Shown: piece after piece, positions 8,113 to 17,918 of the stretch
Numbering within the stretch: the stretch's first letter is position 1
Layout of the letters: each line of letters starts with the position of its first letter
NCBI GenBank assembly: GCA_015056575.1
Contig: SVGA01000007.1
Coordinates: 62,001-126,000 of the forward strand
DNA: 64,000 nucleotides
Direction of reading: 5' to 3'
DNA from: Butyrivibrio sp.
GTDB taxonomy: Bacteria; Bacillota; Clostridia; Lachnospirales; Lachnospiraceae
Notes under the pieces: model-generated
Told to the model about the DNA's origin: nothing
What the model saw: only the letters and a program-made list of their open reading frames with translations
Database searches by the model: none
Program-made: the position numbers and the translations under genes

Positions 8113-9510
8113 ATGGCACAGGACGCAGGAAAAAAGAAAACCGGTGGTGCGTCCCGATTCTTTAAGGCTGTGGGAAACGGCATTAAGGACATAGGGGTAA
8201 TTTTTAAGGAGGGAGACTGGAAAACAAGGATCTCTTACCTTATTTTTGGATTCGGACCTATCATGAGGGGACAGATTCTTATAGGAGCTGCGCTTCTTGC
8301 ATGTGAAGCTCTTTTCATCTGGTTTATGACAGGCTTCGGATGGCAGTATCTGTCCAAGATTACCACACTTGGAACAGTGGCAACCAAGAAGGTTGGCAGA
8401 AAGACAGTATACGGAGACAACTCATTCCTTATTCTTTTATTTGGTGTTCTGGCAATATTTGCGGTTATAGCACTGATTGCCATGTGGTACATCAATATCA
8501 GGGAGAATCGTAAGGAAGAGATGCTTCTTAAAAACGGCAAGAAGCTCCCGTCAAACGGCGAAGTATTCCGCTCGCTCTTTGACAGAAATTTCCACAAGAC
8601 ACTTCTTGCACTTCCTGTAACGGGAATTTTTGTATTTACGGTGCTTCCCATTGCATTCATGATCCTGGTGGCCTTTACCAACTATGACAAGAACCACCAG
8701 TCACCTACAAATCTTTTCACCTGGGTAGGGCTTGAAAACTTTAAGCAGCTGGTTTCATTCTCCGGCGCGGGGATCGGACCCACCTTCATCCAGGTTCTTG
8801 CATGGACCCTTGTATGGGCACTATTTGCAACCTTTACAAACTATTTCCTTGGCCTGGCAGTTGCCATGCTTATCAATAAAAAGGGAATCAAGTTCAAGAA
8901 ACTTTGGAGAACCATCCTGGTTCTGACGATAGCGGTTCCTCAGTTCGTTTCACTTCTTTATGTAATGAAGATGTTTGCCAATGACGGACTTATCAACGGA
9001 TACCTGATAAAATGGGGGATCATCAAGACCTACATTCCTTTCTGGACAGATCCGCTGCTGGCAAGGATTACCATTATCGTTGTTAATATCTGGATCGGTA
9101 TCCCTTACATGATGCTGATAGCAACGGGACTTCTCATGAACATCCCTGAGGATCTTTACGAGAGCGCCAGAATTGACGGTGCCAATCCCTGGCAGATGTT
9201 CAGGAGTATCACCCTTCCATATATGCTGTTTGTCACAGGACCTTTCCTTCTGACACAGTTTACGGGAAACCTCAACAACTTCAACGTTATCTACCTTCTT
9301 ACACAGGGTAAGCCGCAGTCGGTTAATCTTGCCGAGAAAGCCGGTTATTCAGACCTGCTTATCACCTGGCTCTATAAGATGACCGTCAACGACACAAACT
9401 ACAGAATGGCAGCGGTAATCGGAATCATGGTATTCGTAGTTACAGCGGTTATTTCACTGGTTGTCTACAACATGCTTCCTTCAGTAAGAGATGAGGAGGG
9501 ATTCCAATAA
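8113..9510 (+). CDS. malF: MalF-type maltodextrin ABC permease (locus 1)
   Basis: A 465-residue inner-membrane permease of the MalFG type with several hydrophobic helices. The N-terminal membrane segments (IMRGQILIGAALLACEALFI) and an internal soluble loop precede the core of about six helices. The ATPase-docking EAA loop reads EDLYESARIDGANPWQMF near residue 350. AAAGGAGG at 8096-8103, nine bases before the ATG at 8113, fixes the start there and not at the in-frame ATG at 8083. The stop overlaps the malG start (TAATG at 9508-9512). No ATPase gene is nearby; a shared MsmX/MalK-like ATPase elsewhere is expected for such operons. Confidence 0.91.
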   Translation: MAQDAGKKKTGGASRFFKAVGNGIKDIGVIFKEGDWKTRISYLIFGFGPIMRGQILIGAALLACEALFIWFMTGFGWQYLSKITTLGTVATKKVGRKTVYGDNSFLILLFGVLAIFAVIALIAMWYINIRENRKEEMLLKNGKKLPSNGEVFRSLFDRNFHKTLLALPVTGIFVFTVLPIAFMILVAFTNYDKNHQSPTNLFTWVGLENFKQLVSFSGAGIGPTFIQVLAWTLVWALFATFTNYFLGLAVAMLINKKGIKFKKLWRTILVLTIAVPQFVSLLYVMKMFANDGLINGYLIKWGIIKTYIPFWTDPLLARITIIVVNIWIGIPYMMLIATGLLMNIPEDLYESARIDGANPWQMFRSITLPYMLFVTGPFLLTQFTGNLNNFNVIYLLTQGKPQSVNLAEKAGYSDLLITWLYKMTVNDTNYRMAAVIGIMVFVVTAVISLVVYNMLPSVRDEEGFQ

Positions 9511-10373
9511 TGAAATCATACAAGACAAAAAGAGCCATCGGAAACGCTGTTGGCTATATCATACTTATACTTATAAGCATTATCTGGCTGTTCCCTTTTG
9601 TGGGACTGGTGCTTCAGAGCTTCAGGTCATATGCCACAGAGTACGGCGGAATGGTGGACTACCTTGTTCCCAAGCAGTTTTCTCTGGACAATTACAAATT
9701 CCTGTTTGACAGCAGTCAGACCAACTACCTTCTGTGGTACAAGAACACGATTATCATTGCGTTATTTGTATCACTGCTGCAGACCATAATCCAGCTCTGC
9801 GTAAGCTATGCTCTTTCAAGAATGAGATTCACCGGAAGAACATTCCTTATGAGATTCTGGCTGATCCTGGGAATGTTCCCCGGATTTCTTACTATGATCT
9901 GTCTGTACTTCCTGCTCAAACAGTTCGGACTTACACAGGCAGGTGCTATACCAGGACTTATTCTGGTATCCGTGGCAAGCTCAGGAATGGGATACTATGT
10001 CTGCAAGGGATATTTTGACACCATTCCCAAGGCTCTTGATGAGGCTGCCATGATCGATGGTGCCACAAGATCGAGAATATTCTTTACCATGATCATACCC
10101 ATGTCCAAGCCCATCATCATCTACACCGCACTGGTTGCTTTCATGGCACCCTGGTGTGATTATGTATTTGCTTCTTATGTTGCCTTTGGTCATGATACCA
10201 GCTATAACGTGGCTGTAGGTATGACAAGATGGGTATGGACCAACGACTATCAGGGTTACTTTACAAGGTTCTGCGCCGGCGGCGTTCTTGTAGCCATTCC
10301 CGTAACACTTCTGTTTATGTTCCTGCAGAAATACTATGTTGAAGGTGTAACAGGCGGTGCAGTTAAAGGTTGA
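9510..10373 (+). CDS. malG: MalG-type maltodextrin ABC permease (locus 1)
   Basis: A 287-residue partner permease of normal MalG length with six predicted membrane helices. The EAA loop PKALDEAAMIDGATRSRIF lies near residues 172-190, and the C-terminal end (LQKYYVEGVTGGAVKG) matches the conserved MalG tail. Its ATG shares an A with the malF stop, so translation is coupled. The LacI-family gene follows at once, with its ribosome site in the malG end. Together with malE and malF it would form the membrane channel for maltodextrin uptake. Confidence 0.93.
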   Translation: MKSYKTKRAIGNAVGYIILILISIIWLFPFVGLVLQSFRSYATEYGGMVDYLVPKQFSLDNYKFLFDSSQTNYLLWYKNTIIIALFVSLLQTIIQLCVSYALSRMRFTGRTFLMRFWLILGMFPGFLTMICLYFLLKQFGLTQAGAIPGLILVSVASSGMGYYVCKGYFDTIPKALDEAAMIDGATRSRIFFTMIIPMSKPIIIYTALVAFMAPWCDYVFASYVAFGHDTSYNVAVGMTRWVWTNDYQGYFTRFCAGGVLVAIPVTLLFMFLQKYYVEGVTGGAVKG

Positions 10374-10378
10374 CGCAT

Positions 10379-11377
10379 ATGGCAGACGCTAAAATTACAA
10401 TTGATGATATAGCCAGGGCTCTTGGCATCTCCAAGACCACCGTATCCAGAGCTATCTCCGGAAAGGGCAGGGTTGGGGATGACACAAGGGTCCGGGTCAT
10501 GAACTATATAGAAGAACATAATTACAAACCCAACATGATGGCCAGAGCGCTGGCTCAGCAGAAGACCTATAACATCGGTGTGGTCTGGCCTGATGACTAC
10601 AATGCTGTGGATCTGCCTTTTTTCCAGAGATGTATGATCGGCATGAGTGAGGTCACATCAAGCTACGGCTATGACATCGTGGTATCCCTTATAACAGGAG
10701 GGGATATCAGCGGATTGAAGCGCATCATTGATAATCACAAGGTTGACGGCATTATTCTTACAAGAACCCTGGTCAATGACAGACCCGCAAGATTTCTTAA
10801 GGAGAGCGGCATACCCTTTGTTGCTGTGGGAAGTACCAATGACCCCGACATTGTATCTGTTGATAACGATAATTTCTCGGCCTGTAAGGAACTTACTTCC
10901 ATACTGATCGCCAAGGGATTGAAGCGCCTGGCACTGATAGGCGGCTCCATGGGACATGTTATTTCCAACACCAGATATGGGGGCTTTATGGATGCCTTCA
11001 AGGATGCCGGGATATCGGTGGATCCCTCCATCATATATCTTGATGTGGAATCCATGACCAGAGTCAGGAGGATCGTCAAGGATCTTCTTAAGAAAAAAAT
11101 CGACGGTGTTGTCTGCATGGATGACAATATAGCAGGGGAAGTGATAACCAGATGCAGGGATGAACACATAAGGATCCCGGAGGATCTGAGACTGGCATCC
11201 TTCTATAACAGTTCGATCCTGGATAATACGGTGCCATCAATTACATCGCTTAATTTTAACGACAGAAATCTCGGTGCTGAAGCTGCCAAGAGTCTTTTGG
11301 AACTCATTGACGGCAACAGAGTCGGCAATAAGATGCTCAGTAATTACGAGGTGGTGCTAAAAGAGAGTACCAAATAA
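10379..11377 (+). CDS. LacI-family transcriptional regulator (locus 1)
   Basis: A 332-residue LacI/GalR repressor. The N-terminal helix-turn-helix is clear (ITIDDIARALGISKTTVSRAIS), followed by the hinge and a periplasmic-binding-protein-like effector domain starting near YNIGVVWPDD. The likely start is the ATG at 10379 behind AAAGG; a TTG at 10370 in the same frame overlaps the malG stop and lacks a site. It lies inside the malEFG operon and ends 24 bp before the GH35 gene. It probably senses maltose or a related sugar and binds the operator array in front of malE; both points are inferred from position. The protein is distinct from the regulator of locus 2, whose operators differ. Confidence 0.92.
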   Translation: MADAKITIDDIARALGISKTTVSRAISGKGRVGDDTRVRVMNYIEEHNYKPNMMARALAQQKTYNIGVVWPDDYNAVDLPFFQRCMIGMSEVTSSYGYDIVVSLITGGDISGLKRIIDNHKVDGIILTRTLVNDRPARFLKESGIPFVAVGSTNDPDIVSVDNDNFSACKELTSILIAKGLKRLALIGGSMGHVISNTRYGGFMDAFKDAGISVDPSIIYLDVESMTRVRRIVKDLLKKKIDGVVCMDDNIAGEVITRCRDEHIRIPEDLRLASFYNSSILDNTVPSITSLNFNDRNLGAEAAKSLLELIDGNRVGNKMLSNYEVVLKESTK

Positions 11378-11401
11378 AAGAACCGATAAAGAGGAGTTTT
11401 T

Positions 11402-13612
11402 ATGAAAATAAGCAAGGATTCACAGATAACCTTTGATCCCATCAGCATCATCGTGGACGGTAAGCGCTGGTTTCCTATGATGGGGGAAATGCATTTCAGC
11501 AGATATCCCCATAAATACTGGGATGAAGAGCTTGCAAAGATGAAGGCAGGTGGAATAGACATAGTATCTCTTTACGTGATCTGGATCCACCATGAAGAGA
11601 TAAAGGGGGAGTTTGATTTTACCGGGGACAGAAACCTTCGGGAGTTTATGGAGGCAGTAAAGAGAAGCGGTCTGTACTGTGTTCTCAGAATAGGTCCCTG
11701 GGCCCACGGCGAAGCCAGAAACGGCGGTTTCCCGGATTGGCTCCTTGAAGATGCCAAAAACAAAGGCTATGAGACAAGATGCGACGCACCTGCTTATCTT
11801 GAACATGTAAGGACTTTCTATGAGAAGACCTATGAGCAGGTAAAGGGCTTTTTCCTAAAGGACGGCGGTCCTGTCATCGGCATCCAGATCGAGAATGAGT
11901 ATGGTCACTGCGGCGGCAAAAACGGCGAAGAGGGCGAGCAGCACATGAAGACGCTTCTTGCCATGGCTAAGGAGATCGGATTTATTACCCCCATCTATAC
12001 GGCTACAGGGTGGGGCGGCGCTGTTACAGGCGGCATGATCCCTGTGATGGGCGGCTATTGCGAGGCTCCCTGGGATCAGAGAACCACAGAGATTGAGCCC
12101 AGTGGCAACTATATTTTTACTAAAGAGAGGAATGACCACAATATCGGTTCCGATCACGGGCTTGGAGTGGGCATAACCTTTGACATGAACAAGTTCCCCT
12201 ATCTTACGGCGGAGCTTGGCGGAGGCCTCCAGGTAACAAAACACAGAAGGCCCATTGCGACAGCCTCTGATACCGGCGCCATGTCTATGACCAAACTTGG
12301 AAGCGGTGCAAATCTCCTTGGATACTACATGTATCACGGCGGTACCAATCCAAAGGGCAGGCTTACAACACTTCAGGAGACCAAAGAGACCGGATATCCC
12401 AATGATCTTCCGGAGTATTCCTATGATTTTAATGCGCCTATTCGTGAGTTTGGGCAGATGGAGGATACCTACAGGGAGGTAAGGCTTCTTGCTTCCTTTA
12501 TCCGGGATTTTGGAGATGATCTTACGGACATGCCCTATATCCCACAACCCGGCAACCCCTTAAAGCCCGACGACTTTAAATCCCTAAGGACTTCCGCAAG
12601 ATTTAAGACAGTTACCGGGAAGGACGGCAGAAAGTACACAAAGGGCTACCTTTTTGTGAACAACTATCAGCGAAGATATGAGATGGCTTATCACAAGGAT
12701 ACGGAGCTTAAGGTTTATAATGAGGATGGAAGTAAGGTTCTTTCTTCCTTTGCAAAAAGAGATATCTTAGACGGCGATTATTTCTTTTATCCCTTCAATA
12801 TGGAAATCGGAGACGAAGCTCTTTTGACCGTTGATGCAACTCCTGTCTGCATTTTACATGACTTTGACGGACAGGGACACAATGCCTATGTGTTCTTTAC
12901 GGACACTGACAGGGAGATAAGCGCTGATGTCAAGGGAGACCTTGCGGGAAATGTGATCGTTACTCTGACAAGGGACGAGGCGGTTCACGCAGTGAAGACC
13001 ACCATAGGCACAAGAGAGCACCTTATTATCTCTGACGGAGATGCTGTTACCGATAGAAACGGGGAAGTCCACCTTTATACATGGGTGTCTGATACAGAGA
13101 AAGAAAAACGTCCTTCCTTCAGATGCTTCCCGGCGCTTTCTGAAGCTCCGGAAGGCTTTACCGCAAAGAGTAAGGGGAAGACGCCGGATCCTTTTTCTGG
13201 GGGAGATGTTTTTACACTCTATGAGAAGGATGAGAAGATAGGCTGTGAATATGAAACCGGCCTTGAGAAACTCTCAAAAGAGGAATACAGGATCACTGTT
13301 CCCGGGGCACTTAAAGGTGCGGATGAACTTTTCCTTATGGTGGATTACGAGGCGGATGAAGCTAAGATCCTTAAGGACAGCGAGGTCCTGACGGACAGCT
13401 TCTATACCGGTCAGGAATGGGAGATAGGCTTAAAGCGCTACTATGACAGATTTGGCGAAAGTGATGGCTCTTTTGACCTTACCTGCAAACTGGAGCCTCT
13501 CTATGAAAATGCGGGGATTTATCTGCAAAAATGGCCGAAGATGACTGACGGAAGTGCCTGTGTGATAAATGATATCCACTTAATTGCACAATATCGTATC
13601 AAAATTTCATAA
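11402..13612 (+). CDS. GH35 beta-galactosidase-type glycoside hydrolase
   Basis: A 736-residue cytoplasmic enzyme (no signal peptide) of glycoside hydrolase family 35. The TIM barrel shows GEMHFSRYPHKYW, the IQIENEYG motif with the likely acid/base E166, YLTAELGGG with the likely nucleophile near E270, and YYMYHGGTNPKGR, followed by beta-rich C-terminal domains. GH35 enzymes cleave terminal beta-galactosides; some act on other beta-linked residues. GAGGAG stands ahead of the ATG. It is the last gene of the maltodextrin operon 1 and ends at a terminator at 13624-13659. A beta-galactosidase behind an alpha-glucan transporter is unexpected, so the true substrate of the whole operon could be a mixed oligosaccharide. 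Confidence 0.88.
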   Translation: MKISKDSQITFDPISIIVDGKRWFPMMGEMHFSRYPHKYWDEELAKMKAGGIDIVSLYVIWIHHEEIKGEFDFTGDRNLREFMEAVKRSGLYCVLRIGPWAHGEARNGGFPDWLLEDAKNKGYETRCDAPAYLEHVRTFYEKTYEQVKGFFLKDGGPVIGIQIENEYGHCGGKNGEEGEQHMKTLLAMAKEIGFITPIYTATGWGGAVTGGMIPVMGGYCEAPWDQRTTEIEPSGNYIFTKERNDHNIGSDHGLGVGITFDMNKFPYLTAELGGGLQVTKHRRPIATASDTGAMSMTKLGSGANLLGYYMYHGGTNPKGRLTTLQETKETGYPNDLPEYSYDFNAPIREFGQMEDTYREVRLLASFIRDFGDDLTDMPYIPQPGNPLKPDDFKSLRTSARFKTVTGKDGRKYTKGYLFVNNYQRRYEMAYHKDTELKVYNEDGSKVLSSFAKRDILDGDYFFYPFNMEIGDEALLTVDATPVCILHDFDGQGHNAYVFFTDTDREISADVKGDLAGNVIVTLTRDEAVHAVKTTIGTREHLIISDGDAVTDRNGEVHLYTWVSDTEKEKRPSFRCFPALSEAPEGFTAKSKGKTPDPFSGGDVFTLYEKDEKIGCEYETGLEKLSKEEYRITVPGALKGADELFLMVDYEADEAKILKDSEVLTDSFYTGQEWEIGLKRYYDRFGESDGSFDLTCKLEPLYENAGIYLQKWPKMTDGSACVINDIHLIAQYRIKIS

Positions 13613-13623
13613 ATTGACGTATA

Positions 13624-13659
13624 ATAGTGTTATCGGAGTATTTGCTCCGGTAACGCTAT
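13624..13659 (+). terminator. terminator of maltodextrin operon 1
   Basis: ATAGTGTTATCGGAG (13624-13638) pairs with CTCCGGTAACGCTAT (13645-13659), almost perfectly, around a 6-base loop and is followed by TTTTTA. A TATAAT at 13620-13625 just in front could serve as a -10 for the next gene but no fitting -35 is seen. Confidence 0.8.
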
Positions 13660-13674
13660 TTTTATGGGGAATAT

Positions 13675-13935
13675 ATGATTAATAGTGATATCACTATGAC
13701 TTATTCCGCGATACTGCGCGATAAGAACGGTAATAAGATTGTAAGAGTTCAGTTTGAGAGATCTGGTAAATCCGGTAGTGAACTCGCAGAGGGGATACTG
13801 CCGGATTGTGTTATTGTACGCCAAAACGGTTACACGGGCGAAGAGGCTAAGAGACTGGAGGAGTATCTTAGGGAGAATGCTGATGACATAATGGATAGGG
13901 CCAAGGCCATCAGCAATCCGCTAAAGTGGTTATGA
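13675..13935 (+). CDS. small conserved-looking protein of unknown function
   Basis: An 86-residue protein that I do not recognise. It begins with a short beta-rich part (MTYSAILRDKNGNKIVRVQFER) and ends with an alpha-helical, acidic stretch (GEEAKRLEEYLRENADDIMDRAKAI) and a NPLKWL tail. It has no signal peptide, membrane helix or cysteine. A GGGGA sits 4 bases before the ATG, slightly close. It lies between the terminator of maltodextrin operon 1 and the first of two EAL-type membrane proteins, 31 bp ahead of the latter, and is probably cotranscribed with them. A role in the same signalling unit is only a guess from position. Confidence 0.65.
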   Translation: MINSDITMTYSAILRDKNGNKIVRVQFERSGKSGSELAEGILPDCVIVRQNGYTGEEAKRLEEYLRENADDIMDRAKAISNPLKWL

Positions 13936-13966
13936 AATAAAGTCACGGGGCAACCGGAGGCTGCGC

Positions 13967-15913
13967 ATGCATTATAACTATTACTTTGATATCTGCGCTA
14001 TCTGCATACTTGCTACCATAGCAATTGTTTCTCTGTCGAGGCGGTGGGTTCCTGCCTACAAGCAGAGGGCATATGCTATGCTTTATTGTGCTGTCCTTGC
14101 AGCTACTCTGTCAGAGAGAGTTGAGACTTATCTGCAGATGAATCCGTCGAAGGCCCCCTGGTATCCTTTTGTGGAGATGGGCATGGGATCTGTGTATTTC
14201 ATCGCGCATTTGGGTTCCGGCTTTTTCTACCTTCTTTACATCTATTCGGTTCTGGATATTTTCCTGGATTTCAGGTCCCTTAAGGACTTTGTTTTCTTCT
14301 ACCTTGGGTATCTGATCGGAATAGTTCTGGTGATCATCAATTTCTTTGTTCCGATCCTGTTCTACTATGATGAGAACGGCCTGTATCACAGGGGCGACTA
14401 TATCTACGTGTATTATATACTGGCGGCCTACTATCTGATCTTTGGATTTGCTATGATGGTGCGCAACAGGAATCTTATGCGGCTTCGCACTAAGGCTGTG
14501 GTTTATTCCTATATCTTTTTCGTGGCTGCCGGAATTACCATCCAGTACCATTATCCAACTATCCTTATAGAAAACTTCCTTGTCACCATAAGCATTACCC
14601 TGGTCTACATCACATTGCAGAATCCCAGCGAAATGGTGGACGAGGCCCTTAATATACTGAACAGAAGGGCTTTTCTTGAGGGACTTGAACTTAAGACCGG
14701 AAGGAAGTCTTCAAATCATACTATCTTTGTGACCGTGGATAATATCGGCGTTCTCAGCAATGAGATCGGTTATATGCAGGCTCAGAGCGTTCTCAAAAAG
14801 ATCGCGGTATATCTTAAGCGGGTAGGCGGCAGGGAGCTTCAGGTACAGACCTTTACCTACAGATATTCGGAGAACGTATTTGCCATCACTGTACATGCGG
14901 ATGATATCAAAAGAGCTGAGGCTTTAATGGAGATCATTGCCAAGAGACTCAGTAAGCCCTGGACATTTTCCAACATGGCCATCAGAGTTGAGGGCCACTG
15001 CTTTATCATGAATTATCCAAGGCACTATGAAAACGTGCCGGATCTTATGTCCAAGATCGAGATGATCATTGAGGACATCGGCAATAATCCTGAGCCGATA
15101 GTGAAAGTGGATGATATTGATTTCTATGAAAGAAAAAAGAGCATGGATTACGACGTCATGGCAAGAAATAATCTGGATACAAGACTTGCGGTGATCAAGT
15201 TCCAGCCCATGCTGTCAAAGATATACAAGATCAATTACAGCGCGGATGTGTATTGTTTTCTGGTGGATGCAGAGGGCAATGAGATCGATATGAGAGGAAA
15301 GGTTCCGGATATAAAGGTAACTCAGGCACTTCTTGATACCGACGAATTTGTTTTAAGAAGAGCCTGCAGAGCTTTGGCATTTTGGAACGGCGGTGACAAA
15401 AACGGCAAGTACAGAGCTATTGTCCGTATGTCACAGGGCGAGATCTCAAGGAATGATTTTATCAGAAGGATCAAGAAGATAGCCAGAGAGGAAAGGGCGG
15501 AGATTTCCTGGATCTCCTTTAAGCTATCCGAAACCACTGTGGCGACCATGAATGCAACGGCAGAGAGAAACTTAAGGCTTCTTAAGGACATCAACTGTTC
15601 TATCATAATCGATAATTTCGGCAGCGGATACGGTGACCTTCAGAAGATCCTTACATTGCCCGTGACCCAGGTGAACATAGAGAGGGACATCATTGCACAA
15701 TCCATAGCCTCCAAGCAGATGAAGATGGTCACTCAGGGCATTGTGAATCTTTTTCATGATATCAGTATCTTTGTGGGAGCCAGCAGCATCAGCTCCGAAG
15801 AGGAAAAGCTTATGGCGGAGGAACTGGGATGTGATTTCCTGATAGGAGATTATCTTGGAAAACCCATGAAAGACAGTTCCTTTGTGAAATTTATAGATGA
15901 GTACTTCGAATAG
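13967..15913 (+). CDS. membrane protein with degenerate GGDEF- and EAL-like domains
   Basis: A 648-residue protein. The first 230 residues hold about six to seven hydrophobic segments. A degenerate GGDEF-like domain follows at about 245-345 without a GGDEF signature, then an EAL-like domain from about 400. In the latter the EAL triad is absent, and only shadows of other motifs remain (DNFGSGYGD near 548 instead of DDFGTGYS, and FLIGDYLGKP at the end). It should therefore be unable to make or cleave cyclic-di-GMP and may act as a receptor or partner. GGAGG precedes the ATG. The active-looking paralogue starts 8 bp downstream. The inactivity call rests on missing motif residues. Confidence 0.8.
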   Translation: MHYNYYFDICAICILATIAIVSLSRRWVPAYKQRAYAMLYCAVLAATLSERVETYLQMNPSKAPWYPFVEMGMGSVYFIAHLGSGFFYLLYIYSVLDIFLDFRSLKDFVFFYLGYLIGIVLVIINFFVPILFYYDENGLYHRGDYIYVYYILAAYYLIFGFAMMVRNRNLMRLRTKAVVYSYIFFVAAGITIQYHYPTILIENFLVTISITLVYITLQNPSEMVDEALNILNRRAFLEGLELKTGRKSSNHTIFVTVDNIGVLSNEIGYMQAQSVLKKIAVYLKRVGGRELQVQTFTYRYSENVFAITVHADDIKRAEALMEIIAKRLSKPWTFSNMAIRVEGHCFIMNYPRHYENVPDLMSKIEMIIEDIGNNPEPIVKVDDIDFYERKKSMDYDVMARNNLDTRLAVIKFQPMLSKIYKINYSADVYCFLVDAEGNEIDMRGKVPDIKVTQALLDTDEFVLRRACRALAFWNGGDKNGKYRAIVRMSQGEISRNDFIRRIKKIAREERAEISWISFKLSETTVATMNATAERNLRLLKDINCSIIIDNFGSGYGDLQKILTLPVTQVNIERDIIAQSIASKQMKMVTQGIVNLFHDISIFVGASSISSEEEKLMAEELGCDFLIGDYLGKPMKDSSFVKFIDEYFE

Positions 15914-15921
15914 GGGACAGT

Positions 15922-17877
15922 ATGGGAATTATTATAAGTCCTGAAACTTATAATGTGGTATTTTCGGTGGCGTCTCTTTTGCTTATTCTTGTCACTCTGA
16001 CGATACATGTATCCGAGGAGTCACATTTCAGCAGGCAGAAGCAGATTTTCGGCACTCTTATTGTTGATGCCCTGGTTTTGAATACCTTCGGACTTCTTCA
16101 CAGCCTCTGGGTCTACAGTGAACCCTTCAGGGGAGTTGTGAACTATGAGATGAACACAAACTTTGTGATCGTGGAAAAGACATGTTCTTATCTGCTGTCC
16201 TATTATTCCATGATATACGTGATGTCTATTTTCAGAGCAAATGCAGAGACCACTCTAAAAAAGGTACTTCTCATTGTTCCCGTGGGATATTCGGTGATGT
16301 TCTTTTTTAGCGGACTGGTAACGGACTTTTTCTACTCATTTGATGAAGTGGGGGAGATAGTTTATCACTATCCTCAGGGTGCAAGTGTAAATATCTGTCT
16401 CTTTATATATTTTGGATATGCGGCATTTTTATATGTCAAATACGGCAGATCTCTTACTTCTGAGAAGATCATCTCCCTGATCCTCTACTATATAATGATG
16501 CTGGCGGGGATTCCCATCAGAATAGTCACGAGGTCCAGCTCCATATTTGAATTCAGTACATCCATAGCGCTTTTGATGTGCGTTTATACTTTCCAGAATC
16601 CCGGGGAGTTTACGGACTCTATTTCCGGAGCAGGAACCAGAAACGCCCTGGAATTTGCCATATCAACAAACCTTCTTCAGAAAAAGGTGTTCACGATTTT
16701 CGGTATCAATATTGAAAGACTTGGAGTGCTGGTGGCAGGCGAGGCACCGGAAAAGGTTGGAGACCTTTTGAACCAGATAACCTCTTATCTTAAGCAGCTG
16801 TGTCCCGACGGAAACGTCTTTTATGATGATGACGGGAATTTCCTTATGATATACCCTGAAGCAGAGCCCGACGATCCTGTTATAGAGAAGGCTTCCGAGC
16901 AGATAAAAAAGCGCTTCAAAGATACCTGGACTATGGGCGATGAAGAAATCAAACTCTTTGAAAGCCCCTATGCCTTGGGATTCCCGGATGAACTTGACAG
17001 TATCGAGAAATACAATGAAGTCAGGGATGTGATCAAAAAGGCTCTTTCAAGGCATAACAGGGATATTCTCAGGGTTTCGGACCTTAACCTTAAGCATGTT
17101 GAGCATGACAAGAAGATAGACAACATAGTCAAGCATGCGCTGGATGACGGACTTTTGGAGGTATATTATCAGCCGATCTACACTCCTGCGGAGGGCAGGT
17201 TTACAACCTGTGAGGCGCTTCTTCGCCTTAAGGATCCTCAGCTGGGCTTTATTTCGCCGGCGGTGTTCATGCCTGTGGCTGAGCAGAATGGAACTGTCAT
17301 TGCCATAGACAACTTCGTTTTATCCTCGGTGTGCGATATGATGGCCAATTCCGAAGCGGTAAGTCTGGGACTTAAATATACTGAGGTCAACCTTTCCGTG
17401 GTTGACGTTATTCAGACCAACCTTGCGGACAATATCATAAAGACCATGGAGAAATACTCAGTGGCGCCGGATCAGCTTAATTTTGAAATAACAGAGACCT
17501 TTGAGCAGGGCATTACCTCCGTGATGGATGAGAATATCAGGAAACTTACGGAGTACGGTGCCTCTTTTTCCATGGATGATTTCGGAACGGGATATTCAAA
17601 TCTTGCCAGGATATCATCACTTCCCGTGGACATGTTCAAGCTGGACAAGAGCATCGTGCAGTCGGCCTTTGAGGACGGCACGAACTATATGGTCATGCTG
17701 AATCTGGTCAAGATCATTAAGGCTCTGAAAAAAGAGATCGTGGCTGAAGGCGTAGAGACTCAGGAACAGGCAGATCAGATAATCCGCCTTGGGTGCGATC
17801 ATATTCAGGGGTTCTATTATTCAAGGCCTCTTCCCAAGGCTGCATTCATAGAATTCTTAAGGGAGCACAATAAATAA
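15922..17877 (+). CDS. membrane-anchored EAL-domain cyclic-di-GMP phosphodiesterase
   Basis: A 651-residue protein with the same layout as its upstream neighbour: N-terminal membrane helices (about 1-225), a degenerate GGDEF-like domain (about 240-345) and a C-terminal EAL domain (about 395-650). Here the EAL motifs look intact: YYQPIY, EALLRL near 431, NFEITETF, MDDFGTGYSN near 551 and VAEGVETQEQ. It should hydrolyse cyclic-di-GMP to pGpG at the membrane. GGGGAC precedes the ATG. It forms a tandem pair with the degenerate gene and ends at the hairpin at 17919-17952. What the membrane part senses is unknown. Confidence 0.87.
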   Translation: MGIIISPETYNVVFSVASLLLILVTLTIHVSEESHFSRQKQIFGTLIVDALVLNTFGLLHSLWVYSEPFRGVVNYEMNTNFVIVEKTCSYLLSYYSMIYVMSIFRANAETTLKKVLLIVPVGYSVMFFFSGLVTDFFYSFDEVGEIVYHYPQGASVNICLFIYFGYAAFLYVKYGRSLTSEKIISLILYYIMMLAGIPIRIVTRSSSIFEFSTSIALLMCVYTFQNPGEFTDSISGAGTRNALEFAISTNLLQKKVFTIFGINIERLGVLVAGEAPEKVGDLLNQITSYLKQLCPDGNVFYDDDGNFLMIYPEAEPDDPVIEKASEQIKKRFKDTWTMGDEEIKLFESPYALGFPDELDSIEKYNEVRDVIKKALSRHNRDILRVSDLNLKHVEHDKKIDNIVKHALDDGLLEVYYQPIYTPAEGRFTTCEALLRLKDPQLGFISPAVFMPVAEQNGTVIAIDNFVLSSVCDMMANSEAVSLGLKYTEVNLSVVDVIQTNLADNIIKTMEKYSVAPDQLNFEITETFEQGITSVMDENIRKLTEYGASFSMDDFGTGYSNLARISSLPVDMFKLDKSIVQSAFEDGTNYMVMLNLVKIIKALKKEIVAEGVETQEQADQIIRLGCDHIQGFYYSRPLPKAAFIEFLREHNK

Positions 17878-17918
17878 GGAAATGTTGCAATAGTAAGGAT
17901 GTATATAGTAAAATCATT

